Shown here: in pieces, positions 53,571-64,000 of the stretch
Layout of the letters: each line of letters opens with the position of its first letter
Numbering within the stretch: the stretch's first letter is position 1
Assembly: GCA_021292165.1 (NCBI GenBank)
Contig: CM037876.1
Coordinates: 110,613,379 to 110,677,378, forward strand
Length of the DNA: 64,000 nt
From: Shinisaurus crocodilurus
Lineage: Eukaryota; Chordata; Lepidosauria; Squamata; Shinisauridae
Direction: 5' to 3'
Program-made: the position numbers and the translations under genes
The notes under the pieces: generated by a model
What the model was told of the DNA's origin: nothing
The model's input: the letters and a program-made list of their open reading frames with translations, nothing else
Database searches by the model: none

Positions 53571-55028
53571 TATGTTATCAAGAGATGTACTTGCCATTCT
53601 TTCTGCCTCTCAAAAAATCACATGACATCATAATCGCCCAACTTGCCATGTGTCACTTACCTACTTGAATGATGCTGTGTGTGTGGACAAGAATTGTATA
53701 TTGTCTGCATAGGGTAGCATGGATGCACATGTGGAATGAAAGTGGTAATCCTGTCTTGACAGTGCAAGAAACCTAGGTGCAAGAAACCTTGGTTTGTGCA
53801 TTTTCTTCGTTTCAGTCTGCTTCAGTTCCTTCCCTGTGCAAAACAGGAAAAGGACCATGAGATAGCTGAGCGTAATGCTGAGTACAAAACAATAGGGGCT
53901 GGTTCTTATGTTCCTTACCCTTTCTTTACATACATCAAATGCTAACAAAACATGCACATTTACAATGATATGAAAAGCAGTATCAACAGACCAATCCTCA
54001 GCTGGTTCAATTGAATTCCAATTTCTGTAATTTGGCCGCTGGAGCAGCATACCTCATTCCTTTATACTCTCTGGGGAGAAGTTAAATGGCATTTATGAGA
54101 GAGCTGGAACATTAGCAGCCACCGTCACTTGTTTTGAACATGCCCACTGTTTGCAATTTGCTGAGCAGAAAGCACATTTAGGAAATGAGAGATGCTTCTT
54201 TTTACTCTGATGCAATTAGTCAGTTCAGTTGAAGACATCACATACTTATTGGAAGAAAGAGGAGGAACATAATGATTTCCACCGACCACTATTTGACCCT
54301 TAGATTGCTCTTATAACTAGATCCATGTTTACCTAACTCAAATTAGAGCTGTACACCAATTAAAATATTTTTGTTGATGAATTATCTGGTTTTTAACCAG
54401 CTAATCAGTTAATTAACCAATTAAGTCAATTTAAATAAATGTGGATATTACCAGGACTTCAGTATTGGTACCATTTTGATTATAGTGAAGCAAGTGTGGG
54501 TTAGCTTGATATTTAACAAGCAAAGGCTCCCACTCATTTGAATTAACTAGAAAAATCTCACAGGTGTGTGTGTGTGTGTGTGTGTGTGTGATGGGAGCTT
54601 TTGTTTTGCAAGCACCACCTCCCTAGGAAGCAGAGTGTGCTTTTGTATACTCTGCATGCTCACATTGGACACACCCTCTTTTTGTTGTCAATTGGAGTCA
54701 GGATAACCCAAGTCAGAGTTGGAGGACAACATTATGTTCCATTAGCGCAACATAATCCCCATGCTAAGTGTTTTATTTTTTTCCGTAAGAGTGAAAGGCA
54801 GCCATTCAATTATTCAGGAGATACTCGAAGTGTACCCTCAGAGACATAACTGGGGTTGGCAAAAAGTGCCCCCCGGCTCCTAGCCATTAAGAGTCAAGCC
54901 TGTTCCTAGCTGCATAATTTTACCATTTCATCTGGATAACCTTACATCTTCATTTGCAGAGCCCCATCCTGCATTCTGTTTCTTGGGCATGCTAGAGTGT
55001 GACAGAATGTATGGAACTGTCTTTACAC
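53571..55028. other. Unassigned intergenic DNA
   Basis: No gene is recognised. (TG)n lies at 54564-54590. 54120-54250 looks unique and could be conserved non-coding DNA, but this cannot be tested here. Confidence 0.35.
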
Positions 55029-55152
55029 CTTAACCTACCTCACAGGGTTGTTGTGAGGATAAAATGGAGAGGAGGAGGAGGATTATGTAAGCCATCTTGG
55101 GTTCCTTGCAGGAAAAAAGGTGGGGTATAAATATAATAAATACATACATACA
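55029..55152 (+). repeat. tRNA-derived SINE, head missing
   Basis: Begins at taacctacctcacagggttg, lacks the tRNA-like head, and ends in an (ATAC)n tail (55138-55156). Confidence 0.83.
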
Positions 55153-55169
55153 TACACCGACAAATTTAA

Positions 55170-55787
55170 ATGCTAATATTTATTTCAGATAATTTTTATA
55201 CGGTTTTTCATTTAAAATAAATAAATCCCAAAGTAGTTTACAAGAGAAAATCATGATAAAATATAATAAAACTAATCATTAAAATAATAAAACAATGATT
55301 TAAAAAATCTCAAATTAACCAGGGGTAGCTAACAATGCTAGTAGTCGGGAAATGTCTAGGCGAACAAGTGTGTCTTCAGTTGTTGGCAAAAGCACTCTAC
55401 ACTAGGAACCTGTTTGATGTCAATGGGGAGATCATTCCACATGGTGGGTGCCACAATGGAGAAGGCCCTCCTCTGCACCATGGCCAAGCAACCATCAGTA
55501 GGCTGTGTATGGTCAGCAAGCCCTCCCCCTCAGAATGTAGAGCCCGGGGCAGCCAATACGGAAGAAGGCGGTCTCTCATATAACCTTGTCCTGAGCAGTT
55601 TAGGGCCTTATAAACAAGCAATGACACCTTGAACATGGCTTGGTAGCCAATTGGCAACCAGTATAGAGATTTCAGCAGAGGAGTCATATGTGTGTGGTAA
55701 GAAGCTCCACTGACTGAGAAATCTAGCTGCAGCTTCCAAATCAATCTCAAGAGCAGCACCACATAAAGCACATTTCGACAATCCAAT
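55170..55787 (-). mobile_element. L2-type LINE, C-terminal RT and 3' end
   Basis: The minus-strand frame (55397-55786) shows degraded DCRNVLYVVLLLRLIWKLQL, KSLYWLPIGYQAMFKVSLLV and GYMRDRLLPYWLPRALHSEG blocks. The 3' tail at 55170-55320 is A/T-rich. Old copy. Confidence 0.75.
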
Positions 55788-55789
55788 GT

Positions 55790-56027
55790 TTATTTATTTA
55801 TTCATTTGTTATATTTACATCCCGCCTTTCTCCCTGCAAGGAACCCAAGTCGGCTTGCATAATCTCCTCCTCTCCATTTAATCCTCACAACCCTGTGAGG
55901 TAGGTTAGGCTGAGAGTCCGTGACAGGCCCAAAGTCACCCAGTGAGCTTCATGGCCGAGTGGGGACTCAAACCCGGATCTCCTGAGTCCCAGTTTGACAC
56001 TCCAACCACTACGCCACACTGGCTCTC
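55790..56027 (-). repeat. tRNA-derived squamate-type SINE, full length
   Basis: Reverse complement of the family, (ATTT)-type tail to …acgccacactggctctc. It abuts the L2 fragment to its left. Confidence 0.88.
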
Positions 56028-56462
56028 AATCTTGAGGTTACCAATGCACCGAGTATGACTACATAGCATTTATATAGTTCCTCAGATTGTTCAGAGTGCT
56101 TCACATACATTACCTTAGTTATGATAGGTAAGTCAGTAATCTTTCTCCTCAGGTTGTAATGAAGGGTCATATTTTAAGATTTCTTTTTTCCATTCACTAT
56201 GACAATAACTCACTAGAGCCAAAATGGTTTGAGAAATAAATAAGTGGACCCTTTATTCTCAACTCTGCTGATATAAGAAAATTACTCAGCAATAAAAAAT
56301 TGTTCCCGCTAAAGCATTAAGCCCTTACCCAGTTAAAGTACTTATGACTAAGTTCCACAGACACTAATAGAATATGGGTGGGGAACCAGCAGCCGACAGG
56401 CCAGATGTAGCCCACTGGGCCTTCCCAACCAGTCCCTGGCCTCTTCTCCCAAGCCCCAGATA

Positions 56463-56714
56463 CAGGCAGTCCCCGAGTTAAGAACGTCTGACTTACAGAC
56501 AACCCATACTTAAGAACAGACTTCTAGGTTCCCCGGCGCTACGTCGTTTACGTAGAATACATAGCATAGTATACTATGCAATTTGCGTAATTTATGCAAT
56601 TTGCGTAAATACCGATTTTAACGTATAGAACACTATGCTGTTCCGACTTACATACAAATTCGACTTAAAGACATTCTTAAAAACGGAACTCGTTCGTAAC
56701 CTGGGGACTGCCTG
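56463..56714. mobile_element. Tigger-like (Tc1/mariner, pogo group) MITE
   Basis: 252 bp with terminal inverted repeats caggcagtccccgagtta / taacctggggactgcctg, flanked by TA at 56461-56462 and 56715-56716, the duplication of Tc1/mariner transposases. Inner inverted blocks (gaacgtctgacttacagaca / cgacttacatacaaattcga) are also related. No transposase; non-autonomous. Confidence 0.85.
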
Positions 56715-56819
56715 TACTTTGCTCGGCCCCACTGGCTCAGCAGCCCTGTTTTTCCTGCAGCTCAGCTGTTCCCCAACTAGTTGATCAGCACAGGAGGAGG
56801 AGATTGTGTATGTGTTGGG

Positions 56820-57899
56820 CAGGGTGGATAAAAATCAATGATTAAAAAAAAAAGAATTAAAAAAATGGATTTTTAAAATTTAAATTGAATGTTTTTTATT
56901 TTTATTCTTTTTTAAAAAAGTCCTACATGATAATAGTTTTAATTAAAATATGTTATAGTTCAAAGATTTCATTATGAAATAGGGATTACAAATTCAAATT
57001 ATGTATTATAAGACAATGTATTTATATCATCTTTTTAAAAAAAAGTTTTGTAAATAGGGTCATGGATTGGGGCCTCAATTCTATGGGGTTCCATTGGCTT
57101 CTCTCTAGATTATTTAGATTAATCTTTCTATCTCCCCAAGTACTCAGTCTAGAAGATACCACCAGAAACTTTTGCAGTTCTCAAACTGGGTTTGTGTCTC
57201 CAGGGATACGCACTTGTTAACAGCAATATATGGATAGGAAAAATAATAGATCTGATCAGCCCCATTTTCCAACTCTGACTGAAGTTATTCCAATCCTGGA
57301 GGGTTTTTTTCTCCCAACATGGTATAATGTTAGAAATTCTTAGAAGCCCTATTAAAATCTCCAGGATTACTTTCAATGGTTTCCTTGAGTGATGCTGATT
57401 CCTTTAGAGTGGCAAGTCTAGCTATTGTCCCTCTGCAACTTTGTGTAGATAAAGTCAACCCTTTAACTTTCTCTCTGAAAGTGCACACTTACAGACACTG
57501 AAGGTGTCAATGAATAAAGGATTATTGGAAGTGGAGTCATCTTCACTGCTGGAGAAACAAAAATCCACAATACAGTGTTGTTTTAGTTAAATAAAATATT
57601 TTCAGTGTCTGTCTGGAGTTGGTGTCGATTGTCCTAATAGAGTAAGGTAAGAAAATCCTTCCAATATTTATGATTAACCTGTTCAGCTGGAGATTCTTCA
57701 CCTTCCAGTGCCTTCACAAATCTGTTTCAGTGAGCTTTGGTAATTGTGTGTTGTGTAAAATATGTATTAAGGTCATAGCAAGGAAGAGTGCACTTCCTGG
57801 GGGGGGGGGGGGAGGGAATAGCATGATTAAATCGAGTCTTTCTGAGTTGTGATTTAAATCACGATTTAAATCAAATTGATTTAAATCAAATCTACCCTG
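56820..57899. mobile_element. 1.1-kb hAT-type element with AT-rich ends
   Basis: The ends cagggtggataaaaatcaat and …gatttaaatcaaatctaccctg form terminal inverted repeats. Flanking GTGTTGGG (56812-56819) and GTGTTAGG (57900-57907) match at 7 of 8. The interior has no recognisable transposase. A G-run lies at 57799-57813. Confidence 0.78.
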
Positions 57900-58274
57900 G
57901 TGTTAGGTTTCAACCTCCCTTCCCGGCTGTGATCTCCCTCGCTGCTCAGCTGATCTGTTGAATGTTATGTGCAGATGTGCAAGAATACATGTGTGTGTTA
58001 GGAGGGCCAGAGGTAAAAGAGGATGCAGGGCTCCTGCATCTTTAATAGTTGTGTAGAAGAGGGAATGTCAGGAGGTTTAGCTTGTGTGACTAGTCTGCGT
58101 CTGTATCAGTCTGTGTTTATTTGTGCATTTGTAATGAATGAGTGTACATGTGTGTGTGTGTCTGAGTGTTCTCTGGCCCCACATAATGCTGGCATTTGGT
58201 TCCCATGATGGAATTGGCCCTTGACTTGAAAAAGGTTTGTTTTACAAACATGGATTATTAATTAACTCAATCAT

Positions 58275-59167
58275 GTATACATACTGGATGGGAAGGAACA
58301 TGCTGAAGCTGAACCCCGACAAGACCGAGGTACTTCTGGTGGGGGACAAGGGGAGGTTAGGGGATGTTGACCTGGTGCTGAATGGGGTACATCTACCCCT
58401 GAAGGACCAGGTCCGCAGCTTGGGGGTCATTCTAGACTCCCAGCTGTCCATGGAGGCTCAGGTGTCAGCTGTGAGCCGGGCGGCGCTGTATCAACTCCAT
58501 CTGATACGGCAGCTGCGCCCCTACCTTCCTAATCATCTGCTCCCATCAGTGGTTCATGCCTGGTCTCCTCTCGCCTAGACTACTGTAATGTGCTCTATGT
58601 GGGGTTACCCTTGAAGACGGTTTGGAAGCTACAGGTGGTACAGAATGCGGCGGCTCGCCTGATTAAAGGCAGCCGCTGGCGGGATCACATCACGCCAGTG
58701 CTCAAGGAGCTACACTGGCTACCAGTTGCTTGCCGAGCCGAATTCAAGGTGTTGGTTTTGACCTTTATAACCCTATACGGCTTCGGTCCAGTCTATCTCA
58801 AGAAGCGTCTCCAGCAACACCAAGTGGGCCGCTCAACAAGATCTGCCATGGACAGCCTTCTCCTTGTCCCTTCAGCCAGAGCAGCTAGACTGGTGGGGAC
58901 GAGGAAGAGGGCCTTTTCTGTGGCAGCCCCCGTACTGTGGAACTCTCTCCCGAGTGATCTCCGCCATGCCCCCTCTCTGCTGAGCTTCCGCCGCTCATTA
59001 AAAACCTGGCTGTTCAGGCGGGAATATGGGGTGGGTTAAGATTTTTTTTAAAATTGTAATGTTTTAAATGTATTTTATCTTGTTTTTACCCTATGTACAT
59101 CGCCCAGGGTGGCCGGTGGCTGGCCAGATGGGCGATTAATAAATGTAAATAAATAAATAAATAAATA
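58275..59167 (+). mobile_element. L2-type LINE, C-terminal RT and tail, one frameshift
   Basis: Frames 58237-58578 and 58590-59039 are collinear L2 RT: MLKLNPDKTEVLLVG, VRSLGVILDSQLSMEAQVSA, then after a frame change near 58565 [58 protein letters not shown]. The tail cgcccagggtggcc…gatgggcgattaataaatg is followed by (TAAA)n (59145-59167). With a single frame break it is one of the younger L2 copies. 5'-truncated. Confidence 0.92.
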
Positions 59168-59188
59168 CGGTACCTAGCTACACCACTG

Positions 59189-60520
59189 AACAGTGCCATC
59201 CAGAAGATGCTCCTCCGAGGTTCACAAGTAGGGCATTTCTTCCAATGCTGCAACCTTGTGTTGGGAGAAGAAGTGCTTCCTAAAATGCTCCTTCATGTGG
59301 AAGCATTGAAGACACTTCGGCACAAACAGTAGGTGCAGTGGTAAACATATTACTGGGGTGACATTTAGACCGCATGTAGGAACTGACATGACAAAATGCT
59401 CTCCCATACAAAAAACAACAACAAAACCCTTCTCATAAAAGACTAGGTGTCAGGGAGAAGGGTTGCTCCTTCTTCCTTCTTTCTTTTTTTTGAATGGAGG
59501 AGCATTCCATCATGGGAACTTTGTGATATGGTATAGCCCACACAGAGATTTTACCACCTTGTCTGCTGCTTGTGAAATAAGCCTCAGCCCATATTGAATT
59601 GGGCTGCTCTAGGTGTAGCACAGAGCTGGCATTGGTAATTTATTATAAGTCTCAGGTCCATTTTGTATATGAGGGGTGGGAGGCATCACAGATGAATGAC
59701 TGCTAAATGGAGAGCCAGTAGATTATACAGTGAGAGGATGCAGAAAAGCACTAGGGATAATAGGTAGTTCTCCTGGTTTCTCAAGGAGAAAATTGATTCC
59801 ACACAAGTCTGTTTCTTTTCCGCTTTCTCAAATGGTCATATAAGATGACGACATTAAAAACCCAGCAGAAATGAAACCACTGGCAGCGGTAGAGTTCATC
59901 AGCTATTTCCATCCGTCTTCGCTCTTCAGGTGCTAATGCATTTCTGCAGCCGGCATCATGCCGCCAATACTGAGCACTTTCAAGCTGCCAGAATGCCTAT
60001 ATTCATGCATTTTTTAAAGGAATCATTAAAGATGTGGCATCTGATCCTCTTAAACTGTTCTACGAGGTTTTCTTCCCCCTCCCCCACATATCTTTAGCTT
60101 CTTTTAAGAAATGCAATTATGGCTCCTTGCGTAGCTCATATTAATGATTCAGCAATGAAGTCACATGCAAAGAAACAGCTCAGATAGGAGAAAGATTTCT
60201 TACTCTGATTAAAGAGCAATATCTGAGGGCCTTCAGATGCAATCTTTACCACTCCACAGTTGGTTGCCTTTGGCGGATTATAGCCTTTCCCCATTATTTT
60301 GCCCAACAATGACACAATTTTGTACAAGTCATCTATCAGAGGTCCCTGTGCTGTGATCATATCTTATCATTTAATTCAACCTTTTCAGCAAGCCCATAAA
60401 AGTGACTACTAGCATTTACTAGTCTGCCTGCACACATACACCTAAGTTAGTTATTCTCCAGTGGTTCTGGGGTGGGGCAGTCTATATTTTTGGGAAGTGT
60501 CTCCTTGTGGTTCCCCCCCC
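59189..60520. other. Unique-looking intergenic DNA
   Basis: No repeat or gene is recognised. 59850-60360 lacks repeats and simple sequence and is a candidate conserved non-coding element (see findings). Confidence 0.35.
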
Positions 60521-60530
60521 CATTAATTTT

Positions 60531-61030
60531 TTTATTGTGAGTTTCAATAAATCAAAACAAAATTAAAAAAAAACACATAAAAAAATAAAATAAGATAAAG
60601 TATTAATTTTCTTACATGAGATTTGAATAGATCAATTACAATAGATACATATGCAATGTATACCCCTGTATATTTTATATAAACCAAAGTATACTAGTAT
60701 CCATAGGCATACGTACTTATATATAAGCTTCATCAAAGGCAGGCCAAATATCCACATATTTATCCATTCGTAGATTATGCCTAAAGACCACCCATTCAAA
60801 AATTGAAAGCATCATTAAGTCCTCAACTCATTGTGTTATCAAAGGTGACTATTTGTCCTTCCAATGTTGTAATATTAGTCTTTTAGCTGTCAAAAGGATG
60901 CGGGAAATCCATTTACGTTGACCTTGCATTAAGTTACAAGAAATAGGAAGATAGTTAAGAAGAACATGCACATCGGTAAATATTAAAGAACTTTCCATCA
61001 CAAAGTTTATCCATATTATTACACCTTCCC
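60531..61030 (-). mobile_element. Possible LINE 3' untranslated region
   Basis: Minus-strand sequence with an A-rich end (60531-60600 on plus) and phrases such as gatgcgggaaatccatttac. The character suggests an L1-like 3' region, but no coding motif supports this. Confidence 0.3.
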
Positions 61031-61751
61031 TAAGGCACTCTTTGATGCCTCCTTGTGGTTGACAGACAGGGCCTCCAACAAGAAATGACACCAAGGGGAG
61101 GGGCTTCCCCTCAGCTCCCAGACCAGCCCTGTCTAGCTAGCAGGCAGTAGGCTTCTGGCACGGCTCATAGCTGAGCCCTTGCAACAGTGTACTTCAGCAA
61201 CTTATTAATGTATGGGAGAGATCTATGCTTTCAGTCAGGCGCTCGGGCCATGCTTGGTTGTGCTCTGGCTCTTAAAGCCTGAGAAAAAGAGTGCCACAGA
61301 AGAGAGAGGAGAATTCCTGAGGAGATATGGCCTTCCACTCCAGGCACAGCTTCCTGAACTTTGCCTCTCCCCCTCCAATGCATAGTGGGAAAGCAGCCCA
61401 CACTGAACCGAAAGACGATGGTGAGCACTGCTATTTGGACTGCATATTTTCTGTCACCTCTCCACTTTCCGATATGGTTGGAAGTGAAGGAAGGTAACCC
61501 ATCACGTGCGTTACTTGGCTATATACCCCAGTGCATCACAGCAGGTGGATGCCAATTTGAATGTTATGGAAGAGGCAAGTGACGGTGATCACTACTCAGT
61601 CTCAGTTTGGAGGCCAGCACTCCACCTCTGGTTCATCAACTTGCAGCAGTCATAAGATGACACCCAGCAGCAGCTACAGCCCATGATTTCATAGGTTACT
61701 GAACTGCATTGTATAACTATATGCAAACTTAGTCAAATGTAAGCGATATAT
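61031..61751. other. Unassigned intergenic DNA
   Basis: No gene or repeat could be supported. Confidence 0.3.
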
Positions 61752-61852
61752 AAGGACAGTACAATCCTATACATGTCTGCTCAGATGTAAAACCCACTGT
61801 TTAATGTGGTTTACTCCTGGGTAAGTAGGTATAGTATTGCAGCCTCAATTGG
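61752..61852. repeat. Palindromic interspersed repeat (aatcctatgcatg family), copy 3
   Basis: Arms agtacaatcctatacatgtc…cagatgtaaaaccca and inverted …gtggtttactcctgggtaag…tattgcag; the same family as at 27667 and 34509, but more diverged. Confidence 0.7.
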
Positions 61853-61932
61853 CTAAAAGGAAAGGTGCTTTAAAATGCTTTATCTGTGGCAGTAAGTTGG
61901 ACTAGATGACCTTCAACATCCCTTCCAAGTCT

Positions 61933-62511
61933 AGAGTTGGAAGGGGCCATCGAATCCAATCCCCTGCTCAGTGAATCTAGTCTGAAGCATCCCTGAGAGA
62001 TGGCTATCCAGGCTTTGCTTGAATACCTTCAGCAATGGCGAGCCCACCACCTCCCTAGGCAGTTGGTTCCACTGTCTGACTGCTCCGACCATTTGGAAGT
62101 TTTTGCTGATGTTCAAACAAAATTTGCCTCCCTGCAACTTAAGCCCATTATTTAGTGTCCGACAGTCTTGGATGATCAAGAACAGGTTGCAGGTCTTCTG
62201 TATCTTTAGGTCAGGGCTCTCCAACCTTGGGTCCCCAGATGTTGTTGGCCTACAGCTCCCAGCATACCCAGCCAGCATGGCTAATGGCAAGGGATTATGG
62301 GAGCTGTAGTCCAGCAACACCTGGGGACCCAAGGTTGGAGAGCACTGCTTTAGGTACTTGAAAAGTGCTGTCATCCCACCCACCCCCAGTCTTCTCTTCT
62401 CAAGACTAAGCATACCCAGTTCCTTCAATCTTTCCTCATAGGACTTCATTTCTAGTCCCCTGATCGTCTTTGTTGCCCTTCTCTGAACTCATTCCAATTT
62501 ATCTGAATCCT
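61933..62511 (-). mobile_element. CR1 LINE 3' part, split by a hAT MITE
   Basis: Minus-strand CR1 in two blocks, 61933-62211 and 62348-62511, with the MITE between them. Coding text: [20 protein letters not shown] before and TLNNGLKLQGGKFCLNISKN, REVVGSPLLKVFKQSLDSHL after. The 3' end (ggaaggggccatcgaatcca) lacks the octamer tail. Confidence 0.88.
62212..62347. mobile_element. Palindromic hAT MITE with perfect 8-bp target duplication, in CR1
   Basis: Ends cagggctctccaacc / ggttggagagcactg; CTTTAGGT is duplicated at 62204-62211 and 62348-62355. Arms are less symmetrical than at 62938 (internal ttgttggcctacagctccca / tgggagctgtagtccagcaa). It belongs to the same subfamily as 42828. Confidence 0.92.
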
Positions 62512-62534
62512 TCTTCTATCATTCTAATATGTGG

Positions 62535-62625
62535 ATGATATTGCTTGTCAGTTGGGTGCTTATAATCTTTTGTAAACTTCCCAGAGAGCTTTGAATATTG
62601 GACAGTATGGAAATTTAATAAGTAA
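62535..62625 (+). mobile_element. L2-type LINE 3' tail
   Basis: gtaaacttcccagagagctt, gaatattggacagtatggaa and a taataagtaa end correspond to the tail at 31420-31490, diverged. Confidence 0.55.
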
Positions 62626-62937
62626 CTAAAGTGGAATGGTAGCTTTGGTTGCATGTTGGTTTCAGTTGCATAGAGTCCATGCATCTATTCCAGCAAACAG
62701 ACAAATCTGGGACTTAGGTCCACAACACTACCCAAGTTAGTGGTGAAGTTGGAACTAAGCACACAGCATAGGATACGAGTGGCCCATAACAGCTGTAATC
62801 TCCCAGCATTTTGGAGCTTGAGTGAACACGGAAAGCCCTGAAGACAACATGTTAAACCAAAAGGTTTTTTGTGTATTGAATATGAGTTGATATCTATGTT
62901 CTGTGCCTGCACAGTCTGCATGACTAACCATCTAAAC

Positions 62938-63072
62938 CAGTGTTCTCCAACCTTGGGTCCCCAGATGTTTTTGGCCTACAACTCCCAGCATGCCCCAGCC
63001 AGCATAGCTGGCTGGGGCATGCTGGGAGTTGTAGGCCAAAAACATCTGGGGACCCAAGGTTGGAGAACACTG
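62938..63072. mobile_element. Palindromic hAT MITE, near-perfect, perfect 8-bp target duplication
   Basis: 135 bp, essentially one long inverted repeat from cagtgttctccaaccttggg to its complement, centred on agccagcatagctggct. ATCTAAAC is duplicated at 62930-62937 and 63073-63080. Best-preserved member of the family. Confidence 0.95.
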
Positions 63073-63080
63073 ATCTAAAC

Positions 63081-63884
63081 TATGCCACTTGTGCGTGTGT
63101 CCTGGTGTGGGTTGGTTTAACCCTTTACTTTCTGAAGTAAATATAAACATCCCATTTGCAATACTCATGCTCATGGAATGATGTCACTTAACCCTTTAGT
63201 TACTGCTTCCCAAACTAATCAGTGTAAAAGTTTGGCTGTGAAATCCTTCAGCACCAATCACATTTGAAAAAAACAGCCACACAGGTTAGTATCCACCCCT
63301 TGAATAATATTTCTCTCCCACTTCCGACCTGATTACCTTTCGGTATTGAGCTAGTCAGCCAAGGCCATTTTTCTCTAACATTGGACATTTTTTTTTCTTG
63401 TTTGGTAAGTAAAAGTTTACTTTAGACCTGGGTACTGGTGGATGGCATTGTGAGGATATACTGGAAAGGGGATCCAAGAAGGAGGAGGTTGGGAGTAGCA
63501 TGCAAACATGTCCTGTTCACAATTCCAAATGGCCATATATCTCTGAAATCATATCTGAAAGGAAAGCATACTCTCTGAAAATGTTTGCAGATTCTTGAAC
63601 TTGTATTCATATTTTTTTAAAATGTACACTCCATGGGGAAATGTGCATTTTTGGTGCACTATTAAAAATAAATGCATTTTTCCCATTTGAAATGTACACT
63701 TTCCCTATTCAAATGAAACAAACAAACAAAAAAGAGCACAGTCAAATAGGGGAGATGAGGCAAGCCAAGCTTCAAAATGGTGTTCAGAGAATCTCAACAA
63801 CTGTGAAAATTGCTTCTTTGCTCATCCCTAGTTGGGAAGCAGAGCAGCCCTGGATTGCTGGTGGGTGAGGAAGAAATCAGGGCT
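63081..63884. other. Unassigned intergenic DNA
   Basis: No gene is recognised. 63615-63710 resembles part of 24240-24400 (gggaaatgtgcatttttggt). Confidence 0.3.
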
Positions 63885-63985
63885 TCAGTGGAACAGACTG
63901 CCTTGGGAGGCAGTGGGTTCTCCTTCACTGGATATTTAAGCAGAGGTTGGTTGGTCATCTTTTAGGGATGCAGTGTTTTTTGTGG
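63885..63985 (+). mobile_element. CR1 LINE 3' end fragment
   Basis: gaacagactgccttgggagg, gtgggttctccttcactgga, agaggttggttggtcatctt and tagggatgcag match the last codons and 3' region of CR1. It runs toward the window end. Confidence 0.75.
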
Positions 63986-64000
63986 ATTTTAAAAATGTGC

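Noticed and set aside
45463..64000. A second KCNA-cluster gene (KCNA1 or KCNA5) downstream
   Set aside because: No other T1, S4 or TVGYGD coding block occurs in the window; any neighbours lie outside it.

Overview
The window is vertebrate nuclear DNA, almost certainly from a squamate reptile (lizard or snake). The evidence is the mix of interspersed repeats: CR1 and L2-type LINEs with open reading-frame remnants, several copies of a tRNA-derived SINE of the kind common in squamates, many hAT-type non-autonomous DNA transposons, dense microsatellites, and one single-exon vertebrate gene. There is no sign of prokaryotic organisation, and most open frames are repeats or low-complexity artefacts.

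Layout. 1-1365 is a CR1 LINE. A GC-rich hAT element (2006-2562) and a 5S rRNA-like/CR1-tail chimera (3251-3405) follow. 5743-14728 is one complete class I (gammaretrovirus-like) endogenous retrovirus on the minus strand: two almost identical LTRs, a CTAC target duplication, a tRNA-Arg(TCG) primer binding site, gag, pro, pol and an uninterrupted env. 15-21 kb is mostly unassigned, with a probable old LTR near 20.6 kb. 21.6-25.4 kb holds nested LINEs and a SINE. 26-43 kb is a patchwork of LINE tails, hAT elements (including a 2.1 kb one at 33495-35573), palindromic repeats and microsatellites. 43885-45462 is the only host protein gene, KCNA6 (Kv1.6), with a CpG-rich 5' region. 45.5-64 kb is KCNA6 downstream sequence and intergenic DNA with more LINE, SINE, hAT and Tigger-like insertions.

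How the parts relate. The retrovirus carries its own promoter, priming site and polyadenylation signals. Gag and pro share a frame separated by a single TGA, and env would come from a spliced message. Gag is broken at the MA/p12-CA boundary, and pro and pol are out of frame, so the copy cannot make all of its own proteins as read; env is open throughout. KCNA6 is a complete voltage-gated potassium channel subunit, unrelated to the repeats around it. Many DNA transposons can be bounded exactly by target-site duplications (8 bp for hAT-like, TA for the Tigger-like one), which gives relative insertion ages.

Limits. Repeat family names come from recognition, not database search. Boundaries without a stated target duplication are approximate.
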